From: a virus
Direction: 5' to 3' (one strand)
Virus record (IMG/VR): IMGVR_UViG_3300010883_000146
Span: 1-36,885 of that record
Length of the DNA stretch: 36,885 nt
A program made the position numbers and the translations under genes. Below are positions 25,001 through 33,000 of this stretch, in pieces. How positions within the stretch are numbered: position 1 is the stretch's first letter; every line of letters starts with the position of its first letter. A model generated the notes under the pieces. It was not told the DNA's origin. It did not search any database and saw nothing but the letters and a program-made list of their open reading frames with translations.

Positions 25001-25495
25001 GAAATGGTTAGAGAATTTATGAGACCCTTATCTGGAGCACTTGATGAAATTAGAATCCACGATAAAGCACTAACCCCTGATCAAATAAAATTTTTATATA
25101 ACTGCCCAAATGGAACACCTTATGTAGGTAACGCATTTTATGAACATGGTATATTAGCAATAACACATCCATCTACTTCATATGCTGGTATTGCCCAACA
25201 ATGTACAATGTCATTTAGAAATTCTTATGAAATCCAAGAACACGAGTATACTTTAAATGTAAAAAAAGGTGAATATAATTTTACAATGAATCCAAGCATA
25301 ATAGAAAAAAGTGCAACTGGATCAAGACTCGGCCAAATTGCGCCATTCGTAACCGATACAGATTGGGATCCGTATATTTCAACTGTAGGATTATATAATG
25401 ACGCTGGACAATTATTAGTTATTGGAAAATTATCTAAAGCACTTAGAAAAGAAGATGGTTATGATACAACAATTGTTGTAAGATATGACACATAA
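22028..25495 (+). CDS. Large structural protein with LamG-like domain interrupted by a long insert
   Basis: The 1,155-residue protein has a conserved-looking N-terminus ('KYTLTLHNYSAS', 'RSIHDSLFHMYY'), then the front half of a LamG/concanavalin-like domain at ~190-348 ('GSLVFHVGFNEKFPY', 'KDEDFAVSLWCNLPTSQS', 'FPFDIVTYNH'). The matching back half appears only at ~892-1055 ('GQIVARRNDGTNLFRVSSST', 'TESWNHVVYQKTGSQLELYV', 'LSGALDEIRIHDKALTPDQI'). Between them lie some 540 residues of Ser/Gly/Thr-rich fibre-like sequence ('FGFTASGNHFPLLISASA'). The last ~80 residues are the 'YISTVGLYNDAGQLLVIGKL' module shared with the upstream gene. Probably a surface-exposed, glycan-binding baseplate or fibre-network protein. 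Confidence 0.78.
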   Translation: MSIFKKIPKENVVVSPYTAHKKYTLTLHNYSASNNNIETARAFGYDSEHKHAFLKDSTVPRPTNVHSHLIRGDEFTSGSETLTTNGYAKRSIHDSLFHMYYRSVRDLSNTFCVEPTRNEFRELNGAAQVISIPQRLLGDKIQQTTELQSSIHIISGTTEIKDDGHGNLYDVAAGGFNNPLGTYRSTTGSLVFHVGFNEKFPYHKPNVGPHCPAFSDILEDKSRYETDTRGHTMFFNTGSQSKHGTGVMFTGTKGGNIYDNTRYSYFKAKKHQNIDFRKDEDFAVSLWCNLPTSQSDDTNLFNYILTSGQGDHFDNQTLSPWTSRFPFDIVTYNHTTNPVDQFQLEIFNNLRPATGSLRIRNIATHSFSTSSFLISTDTITGWWNHQSSMSIAGSPHPNTASFILGHSVDNAVSFSFSGSSYTSINPLFNPSHSATTLFVDTGSSYPVFFLNLVQTINSASRMPAYTGKLSSISASYIFSQGITVHSKDPTGSVGNNFIFQSSSGFYPGTDFPVTTSNFSGGTGVGNNPYKFGPSQSAFFQMTDGLGTSVRFPVTTESGDFGGQDTYPTISFHGSITSSALSMASASAARLNQGILFGFTASGNHFPLLISASAEAITGNANMGARLDFSASIRGTNGNVGQSKQVGVFGVTNTGNNTFNLHDGTSRLSGGTGTFSLASMLTSSYFIASTLGDTAAGQNGMENGAIPLTQTESFERHIFYWYSASNVPPQLGAYTTHSTTAIPLNEVTDFSSGSHDILSIMSKSMQVVDSHPSFSYAPTQGDANALERKRYIGIARRTTPGPALDTYSKNLSTILGESFSFPLGAANTAFQTFNDGNPGNAPNGSLLVSGSTTGLHQNPGVGGLVVPSGGTTVDSMTNLQTMKYTLLSGGVVGFPGQIVARRNDGTNLFRVSSSTAVTESWNHVVYQKTGSQLELYVNNTLECSLPFAHDEGQCKNNDDLFFGVATRLTWSGDFVRNDAGDIFINSNGTARREMVREFMRPLSGALDEIRIHDKALTPDQIKFLYNCPNGTPYVGNAFYEHGILAITHPSTSYAGIAQQCTMSFRNSYEIQEHEYTLNVKKGEYNFTMNPSIIEKSATGSRLGQIAPFVTDTDWDPYISTVGLYNDAGQLLVIGKLSKALRKEDGYDTTIVVRYDT

Positions 25496-25501
25496 ATAAA
25501 T

Positions 25502-25915
25502 ATGGCAAGAAAAATAAGCAAAGCTAGGGCCAACGCTATAAAACATGGCTATAGATCAGGTTTCGAACATACAGTTGCAGATCAATTAACCGAATCAAAA
25601 ACAAAATTTGAATACGAAACAACCGTTATTAATTATATTAAACCTGAAACGTTTCATAAATATACTGTTGACTTTACACTTCCAAATGGTATCTTAATTG
25701 AAACAAAGGGTAGGTGGGTTTTAGAAGATAGAAAAAAACATCTATTAATAAAAAAACAACATCCAGAATTAGATATTAGAATGGTATTTCAAAACCCAAA
25801 CGGAAAAATAAGAAAGGGCAGCAAAACAACCTACTCAGATTTTTGTGAAAAGCACAATATTCTTTGGTCAAATAAAGAAATACCAATGGATTGGATAGCT
25901 GAAAAAAGCCAATAA
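25502..25915 (+). CDS. T7-type endonuclease I (Holliday junction resolvase)
   Basis: The 137 residues match T7 gp3 endonuclease I closely along their length. The catalytic set is intact: E22 in 'RSGFE', D57 in 'YTVDFTLPNG', and E67 and K69 in 'IETKGRW', corresponding to T7 E20, D55, E65 and K67 with a constant offset of two. The block 'DRKKHLLIKKQHPELDIRMV' and later 'FCEKHNI' and 'IPMDWI' are also conserved. The enzyme cuts four-way and branched DNA, resolving recombination intermediates before packaging. T4 itself uses the unrelated gp49 endonuclease VII for this. It precedes primase and the Mre11-Rad50 fusion. It starts 6 nt after the structural gene stop without a clear ribosome-binding site. 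Confidence 0.95.
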   Translation: MARKISKARANAIKHGYRSGFEHTVADQLTESKTKFEYETTVINYIKPETFHKYTVDFTLPNGILIETKGRWVLEDRKKHLLIKKQHPELDIRMVFQNPNGKIRKGSKTTYSDFCEKHNILWSNKEIPMDWIAEKSQ

Positions 25916-25953
25916 ATATTTTTTTAATTGAATTATTTTTCTTATATTAAACT

Positions 25954-26874
25954 ATGAATAAGTTACGATTAGTTCAATTGTTGGAGTCTGTACTATTATC
26001 AGGAAGCCTTAATGATAAGAGTAGTGAAATAACCTTTCACTGCCCATTTTGCAAACACCACAAAAAGAAATTAAATATAAATTTAATAAGTCAAAAATGG
26101 CATTGTTGGGTATGTGGTGTCGGTGGATATACAATCTTAGCCCTATTTAAGAGGTTAAAGGTAGAAAAAAGATTTTATGACGTTCTAAATAAAATAACAG
26201 GTAATAACTTTTCAAGGGTAAGTGTTGATAAAGAATACGATTTTTTGTCCCTACCTTCAGAATTTATTGAATTGGCTAAAGCAACTAAAAACAATCCTGA
26301 GGTTAAAAATGCTCTTTCATATTTAAACAAAAGAAACATAACTTCTCAAGATATACTAAAATATAATATAGGTTATTGTCCAACTGGAAAATATGGAGGA
26401 ATGATAATTATCCCAAGTTACGACCAAACAGGCCTACTAAATTTTTTTACTGGAAGAAGTTATTATGATGTTAATTTTAAACATCTAAACCCTACAGTTT
26501 CTAAAGATATTATAGGATTCGATATGCTCGTTAATTGGAATGAACCTATAACTATTGTTGAAGGGGCATTTGATGCAATAGCTATAAAAAGAAATTCTAT
26601 TCCATTATTTGGAAAACTAATATTAGATAACTTAAAAATCAAAATTCTGGATTCAAAGGTAAAACGAATAAATATTGCCCTAGATAAAGATGCATCTAAA
26701 AATGCATTAGAAATGGCAAACTATTTTTTTTCTAATGGTATAGATGTATATCTTGTTGAATTACCAGAAAAAGATCCTTCTGAGCTAGGGTTTAAAACAA
26801 TAACCAATATAATAAACAAGGTAGATAAATTAACACCTCAAAAATTACTAGAGTATAAAATAAATGAATATTAA
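25954..26874 (+). CDS. DNA primase, gp61-like
   Basis: The 306 residues carry an N-terminal zinc ribbon with C30-x2-C33 and C51-x2-C54 ('FHCPFC', 'WHCWVCGVGG'), as in CHC2/gp61-type primases. A Toprim core has E203 in 'ITIVEGAFDAIAIK' and D244-K-D246 in 'INIALDKDAS'. The helical linker between them contains 'ALSYLNKRNIT' and 'YNIGYCPTGKYGGMIIIPSY', the RNA-polymerase-like primase part. T4 gp61 has 342 residues. It would make RNA primers on the lagging strand together with a gp41-type helicase, which is not in this window. The gap upstream is 38 nt and AT-rich with no clear ribosome-binding site. The stop overlaps the next gene by 11 nt, indicating translational coupling. Confidence 0.9.
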   Translation: MNKLRLVQLLESVLLSGSLNDKSSEITFHCPFCKHHKKKLNINLISQKWHCWVCGVGGYTILALFKRLKVEKRFYDVLNKITGNNFSRVSVDKEYDFLSLPSEFIELAKATKNNPEVKNALSYLNKRNITSQDILKYNIGYCPTGKYGGMIIIPSYDQTGLLNFFTGRSYYDVNFKHLNPTVSKDIIGFDMLVNWNEPITIVEGAFDAIAIKRNSIPLFGKLILDNLKIKILDSKVKRINIALDKDASKNALEMANYFFSNGIDVYLVELPEKDPSELGFKTITNIINKVDKLTPQKLLEYKINEY

Positions 26875-29800
26875 CATTGAATTTAAAAATGTAGAAAAAA
26901 TATTACATGTTGCAGACATACATATTAGAAACTACAAAAGACATAAGGAATATAGGCAAGTTTTTAGAAAGCTATACAGGCAAGCAAAACAATTGCCAAA
27001 AAATAGTTTAATATACCTTGCAGGTGATATCGTCCATACTAAAACAGATATAAGTCCAGAACTTGTACAAATTGTCAGTGAGTTTCTTAATAAGCTGGCA
27101 AATATTAGACCAACAATTGTTATAGCTGGTAATCATGATGCCAACTTAAATAACTCTTCTAGATTAGATTCTCTTACTCCAATTATTGATAACCTTGCAA
27201 ATCCAAATCTATTTTATCTAAGGGATAGTGGCATATATAGTGTAGCTGACATAGATTTTATAGTATATTCTATATTGGATAAACCAGATCAATGGCCAAA
27301 CCCAAAGGATTCGAAATCAAAAAATAGAATAGGGCTATTCCACGGAGCAGTTAACAATTCTAAAACTGATGCTGGATATACTGTTAGGGACGAAAATCTA
27401 CCACTAAAAACTTTTGATGGTTGCCATATGGTAATGCTAGGCGACATACATAAATACCAATACCTAAATAAAGGCGAAACAGTTGCTTATGCAGGATCAC
27501 TAATACAACAAAACTTCGGTGAAACGTTTGAAAACCATGGATATGTTATTTGGGATATTAAAACACGAAAGTCTGAATTTTTTAATATTACAAATGATTA
27601 TGGCTACTATACTCTACGGGTAAAGGATGGTGTACTACCAAACATAGATAATATTCCAAAGCATCCAAGGCTGCGATTTATAACTGAAAATACAACCCAA
27701 GCCCAGGTAAAAGAATTATTGGTTGAAATTAGAAAAAAATGTTCTGTCCATGATTTTGTAGTAATAAAGGGTGATAAACTTTCTAACACGTCTAATAATT
27801 CTAGGGGTAGTACTGAGATAACCAAAGATATTAGAGACTCAGAGTACCAAAATAAATTAATAAAGGAACATCTAGAAAGAAATTTTCCAATAATAGACGA
27901 ATCTATTCTTAAAAGGGTTGGAAACATAAATAGAGACTTAAACAAACTTTTACCTGATGTTGAGATAGGTAGAAATATAAGTTGGAAACCTAAGGTTTTT
28001 GAATTTTCAAACATGTTTAGTTATGGCGAAAATAACTCTATAGATTTTAACAATATGAATGGAGCAGTTGGAATATTTGCCGATAATCACGCTGGTAAAT
28101 CTGCAATTTTAGACGCTTTGGCCTATTGTATATTTGATAAGTGTTCTAGAACTAAAATGGCTGCAGCAGTAATAAACAACAAGAAAAATAGTTTTACATG
28201 TAAACTTAATTTTGAAATAGATGGTGTTGATTATTTTATTGAAAGAACAGGTAAGCGAAAAAAGGATGGTGGAGCCCGTGTTGACGTAGACTTTTGGATG
28301 ATTGGAGAAGATGGAAACCCTATATCTCTTAATGGAGACCAAAGAGTATACACAAATAAAAATATACGTGGATACCTTGGTAATTACGATGATTTTGCTT
28401 TAACATCTTTATCTGTACAAAATAATAATACTGGATTTATAGATAAAACGCAAACAGAAAAGAAAGATTTATTGGCTCAATTTTTAGACATAAGTGTTTT
28501 TGAAGAATTATATAATTTCGCAAACGAAGAAATAAAAGACGTACAGGTATTACTAAAAGATTTTAAAAATACTGATTTTTCTCATAAGCTACACGAAGAA
28601 AACATACTTAAGGATGAATTAACTATTGAATATTCTAAAATAGAACAAGAAAAGTCTGAATTCTTAAAAAGTGAAAAAGCTGCAAATAAAAAGATTATAG
28701 AATATACGTCTAAAATAATTCAATTGGACCCTGAAGTACCTGAAAGTGTAGAGACACTAGAATCTGATGCCAAGCAGTTGGTTATAAACTTATCAACTGA
28801 AAAATCAAAATTAGAAAAATATGAAAAATATACTGAAGAAAATAAGTCAAAGTTTTATAAGCTAGCTAAAACATTAAAAACATATAATAGAAAAACCCTA
28901 GAGGCTGATTATACTAGAAATGACCAGGTAGAAAAACTACTTCAAAAACTAAATCATGAAATAGAAATGATGAAGGTAAAGGTTAAAAATAAGCTTGATA
29001 CTGTTAATCAACTTCACGAACATGAGTATGATCCGGACTGTGAATATTGTTCTGATAATTCTTTTGTAAAAAACGCTGAAACAGCTAGACAAGAATTGCC
29101 TAAGTTAAAGTTGGAAACAGAAAAATTACTAGAGACAAAATCAAACCTTGAGCTAGAGTTATCTAGCCTAAAACAATCAGTTATAAAATCAAACGAACTC
29201 ACAGAGTTAGATTCAAAAATTTCCCTAATAAGACAATATCAATCAGAAATAAAGGTAAAAACAGTAACTAGAAAATCTAATATAGCTAGCAAAGAAGTCC
29301 TACAGAAATCAATAAACAGGTCTATTGATAAATATTATGAAAATAAGCGGTCTATAGTTTCAAATATTAAAATAAATGAAAAGATAAACCTAAAAGATTC
29401 TGAATTAGATTCTATTAAAGATAGTTTATCGGTTGTAAATTCTGAATTACAAACATCATATAGTAATATTAGTGTTTGCCAAAAAACAATTGAAAATATA
29501 TTAGAATCTATAGAAAGAGCCCACGATCTAGAGGAAAGGCTAAAAGCATACGAATACTACCTAATAGCAATACAACGAGATGGTGTACCATATGAATTAA
29601 TATCTGAAATATTACCATACGTTGAAGAAGAGGTTAATATAATACTTTCTCAAATTACTGACTTTTCAATCCAGTTTGAAACAGACGGTAGAAATATAAA
29701 TACATTTATAGTGTATAGCCAAGACGAAAGATGGGCCCTAGAAATGACTTCTGGTATGGAAAAGTTTGTTAGTTCACTGGCAATAAGAGTAGCTTTAATA

Positions 29801-30019
29801 AATGTATCTAATCTACCTAGACCAAATTTTCTAGCCATTGATGAAGGATTTGGAAACCTTGACTCAGGAAACTTAAATTCAATATTTTCATTATTTGAAT
29901 ACTTAAAATTAAATTTTGATTTTATTATAGTTATATCTCATATTGATCTAATGAAAGATGCAACTGATAATCTATTAGAAATAAATCAAAACAAAGGATA
30001 TAGCCACGTAAAGTACTAA
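26864..30019 (+). CDS. Fused Mre11-Rad50 (gp47-gp46 / SbcD-SbcC) recombination nuclease
   Basis: One uninterrupted 1,051-residue frame holds both subunits that are separate in T4 (gp47 339 aa, gp46 560 aa). Residues 1 to ~260 are a calcineurin-like nuclease: D18 and H20 in 'VADIHIRN', D55 in 'LAGDIVH', N90-H91-D92 in 'AGNHDAN', H160 in 'GLFHG', and 'GDIH' at 193-196. After a helical linker the Rad50 part starts near 376 ('VFEFSNMFSYGENNSIDF'), with Walker A A406-D-N-H-A-G-K-S413, long coiled coils at ~560-900, a zinc hook C726-E-Y-C729, an ABC signature-like 'EMTSGMEKFVSSLAIRVAL', and Walker B 'FLAIDEGFGNLD' (D993, E994). It would process DNA ends for recombination-dependent replication. The start overlaps the primase stop by 11 nt. 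Confidence 0.93.
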   Translation: MNINIEFKNVEKILHVADIHIRNYKRHKEYRQVFRKLYRQAKQLPKNSLIYLAGDIVHTKTDISPELVQIVSEFLNKLANIRPTIVIAGNHDANLNNSSRLDSLTPIIDNLANPNLFYLRDSGIYSVADIDFIVYSILDKPDQWPNPKDSKSKNRIGLFHGAVNNSKTDAGYTVRDENLPLKTFDGCHMVMLGDIHKYQYLNKGETVAYAGSLIQQNFGETFENHGYVIWDIKTRKSEFFNITNDYGYYTLRVKDGVLPNIDNIPKHPRLRFITENTTQAQVKELLVEIRKKCSVHDFVVIKGDKLSNTSNNSRGSTEITKDIRDSEYQNKLIKEHLERNFPIIDESILKRVGNINRDLNKLLPDVEIGRNISWKPKVFEFSNMFSYGENNSIDFNNMNGAVGIFADNHAGKSAILDALAYCIFDKCSRTKMAAAVINNKKNSFTCKLNFEIDGVDYFIERTGKRKKDGGARVDVDFWMIGEDGNPISLNGDQRVYTNKNIRGYLGNYDDFALTSLSVQNNNTGFIDKTQTEKKDLLAQFLDISVFEELYNFANEEIKDVQVLLKDFKNTDFSHKLHEENILKDELTIEYSKIEQEKSEFLKSEKAANKKIIEYTSKIIQLDPEVPESVETLESDAKQLVINLSTEKSKLEKYEKYTEENKSKFYKLAKTLKTYNRKTLEADYTRNDQVEKLLQKLNHEIEMMKVKVKNKLDTVNQLHEHEYDPDCEYCSDNSFVKNAETARQELPKLKLETEKLLETKSNLELELSSLKQSVIKSNELTELDSKISLIRQYQSEIKVKTVTRKSNIASKEVLQKSINRSIDKYYENKRSIVSNIKINEKINLKDSELDSIKDSLSVVNSELQTSYSNISVCQKTIENILESIERAHDLEERLKAYEYYLIAIQRDGVPYELISEILPYVEEEVNIILSQITDFSIQFETDGRNINTFIVYSQDERWALEMTSGMEKFVSSLAIRVALINVSNLPRPNFLAIDEGFGNLDSGNLNSIFSLFEYLKLNFDFIIVISHIDLMKDATDNLLEINQNKGYSHVKY

Positions 30020-30034
30020 TTTACCAATTGAGAT

Positions 30035-30044
30035 GATATTTATA
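30035..30044 (+). promoter_or_regulatory. Putative phage late promoter (GATATTTATA, one mismatch)
   Basis: GATATTTATA differs from the recurring TATATTTATA only in the first base. It lies 15 nt after the fused nuclease gene and 24 nt before the fibre start at 30069, with a GGAG site between. Confidence 0.6.
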
Positions 30045-30068
30045 TATTGATAGATTGGAGTATATTAA

Positions 30069-33000
30069 ATGGCAAAAATATTAAGGTTTGAAGAACCATC
30101 AAGTTTTTCACCAATATCATATAGAGGATTGGATCAATTACCTGTGTTCATTGCGGAGGAAGGGGGTATTTCATATGATTACTTTGGTTTTACTAATGTA
30201 CCAGATGAATTAACTGCTGGAAGAAATCTATTATCATTTACTGGTACAAAAAACCTATTACCAGGTGCAGAAATTGCAATAGAAGTTTTAGATGCAAATG
30301 GTAATTTAATACCCACAACAACACATGACCACATAGGATTTGGTAATGAGCGCGTATTTTCTATAGAGGTAGATGATAAAGTACCAGAAGGAGATGCATT
30401 AATTTCTGTTGTAAGTATTGCAAAAGGAAAGGTTGCATATAACGCGCAATCTCAAAAAGATATATCCCAATCACCCCCAGCAAACTTTAGAAGTAGGTTT
30501 AATATTCGCTGGCAAAAAAGATTAAATTGTTCTCCTAGAAAAAGAAATGTTTCTGACATTGTTTTCTTTCCAAACCCAGATATAACAATAAACGAGGTTA
30601 AACGACCATATTTTAAATTACACTATAATTCTCAACTAACTAGTTCTTATGGAACAGTACCAAATAGTGGATCGGAATTTTCTCTTGTATCTACATCATC
30701 AATTTCAGATACAGGTTTCCAAAATACATCTGCTAGTTTAAGATATGAGGTTCAAGGTGATAGATATTATATCTTTTGTGATGATAACCCAGATTTTGGT
30801 GGGTTTACTGATGATATGGTTGGTGGAATAATATACTTTCCAAATCCTAAAGGTGTATATCCTAGTTCAACATTTGGACCATTTGCTAATCCAGCATATA
30901 ACGCACTAGAAGATGGAGACGGCCAGGGAGAACTAGATTCAGGATCAGCAACTGCCCAATATAAAAACCAAGGGGCGTACAATACATATATAATGGAAAG
31001 ATTATCTCCATTACAAGTTAGAGTAAATAGTCCACATACAACCTTCCAAGGATTTGGCAGAGCAAATGAGCAAGAGGTTTTTCATCAAAAGTTTTCATAT
31101 AGTGATTTTAGATTAGATTGGGCACAATCACCAGTATCTAGAAGTAATCCATTAGCAACTTCAGATAATGAGATGAATACATCTTACGCAAAAATTTCTT
31201 TTAATAATCTTACACCATTAGTTGGAGATGTTAGTAGAATAAAAACATATATACGAAGTGATCAAACGGTTGGTGATTATTTTTTAGTTGGTGATAACCC
31301 TGTATCTGCTCCTGAATTACTTGTTCAAAGTAGTTCAAAGTTTGACGGTATACCAGCTGGAGATTTTTCTCCATTTGGCGTTAGTGAATCTTTTTCTTCA
31401 TACTGGACAGCATCTGGAGCAGACTCAACCCTAGCAGGTCCTGTAATATTACCATTTACTCCAAGTCTATCAACCCTAGCTAATCCAATGCCTGAAGCAT
31501 TACAAATCGGTGATTCTAATACTGCAACTGGTACAGTATTAAATAATATAAATTACTGGATGGTAGAATCAAATGTACCAATGGTTCTTCAAAAAGATAA
31601 ATACTATCAAGTAACGTTTAAATCCTTTGCGTTTAGAAATGCAGCATCAACCTTCAGCCCTAATCTTGAAGTGTATATAGGTGGACCATCTGTAATAGAC
31701 AGCGGCAATAATATAGGAAAACAAATAGGTGTAATAGAAGACGTATCTATAGGAGAATTTATATCAGAAGAAGATAGTTACGATCAATATATATCTAAAG
31801 GGACAAAATTTACTTTTAAAGCAGATGCCACGGAATTTGGTTTTCTTAAATTTAAAATAAATCATGGTTTATGGTACTTATCAAATATTTCTGTAAAACC
31901 CTTTGATAAGTTTGGATATACTCCCCACTATTATGAAACAATAATACCTACACCAAAGGCTAATGTTGCAACTAAAGATGCACTAGATTTTAAGTTTGAA
32001 TTTTACAATGATGACCATAGAAAAGCAACTTATGTTTCTGAAATAAGAAACGTTGAATTTGATAACGAGTTTGTATTTACTGCAACAAGTGTAGTTTTCA
32101 CAAGCGCTAGTGTAGAAAACTGGTTTGGTGGTACCCCAATTGGTGATGACGATTGGGTAAGACCAGGTTTTCTTACTGCAGTTGCTGCTGAAGACCAACC
32201 TGCGCTAACCGAAAGCATATATCATAGTGGATCTGTTGGTATGGGAGATTTTAGTTCTACTGCGGTTCAATACCCGTTACATATAAAAAGAGGTGATAGG
32301 GGCGGAAATACAACCATAAAATTAGAATCTTATTCTGCATCAATACTACATCTAGCGGCTGATGTTGCAGGAACAGGCCCAGCAAGTAGAAGTGCACATA
32401 TTGTATTTGATCAAAATAATGCTGCAACTTCGTCAATAATAGGATATACAGATAAACAAGACTTGGATCCAGGTGGAGCAGCAATGGATGGCGTTACCCA
32501 GGGAAGTTTTGTTATACACGAAAGAAATGCGCGAGTATTAGCACTTGGTGTTGGTGGAACAACACCATTACAAATTACAACTGGTAAATCTTCAACCTTT
32601 AGAAATGCAGGTTATGGTGGAGTTTTCATAGGTCATAGGCATGTTCAACCAGGTTCGTATGATCATGAATTAGATGTTTCTGGTAGTATCCTTGTTAACA
32701 GTGGTAGTATATTTTTACCCGACCTACATGTTACAACAAGTGCTGGTGTAGGTTATTTATTGGGTTCTCACGGATCTGACGGCGAAACAAAAAAGGTAGA
32801 ATTATCTGGGCTAATAAATGACCTAGATTGGCATGTTCAACCAACATATATTTCACAATCTAGAATAGTTGGAACAAGTGGTAGAACTGTGTTTATTGGT
32901 GATAATCATGACGTAAATAATACAATAGCTCCAAATTCATATATATTTCAAATATCACAAAGTGGAACAGCACCAAGACTAAAATTTGAAGGTATACCTC

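Noticed and set aside
577-30044. Reading TATAAATA on the minus strand of each motif as T4-type late promoters for minus-strand transcription
   Set aside because: No credible minus-strand genes exist in the window, and the motif sits at a consistent short distance upstream of plus-strand starts.
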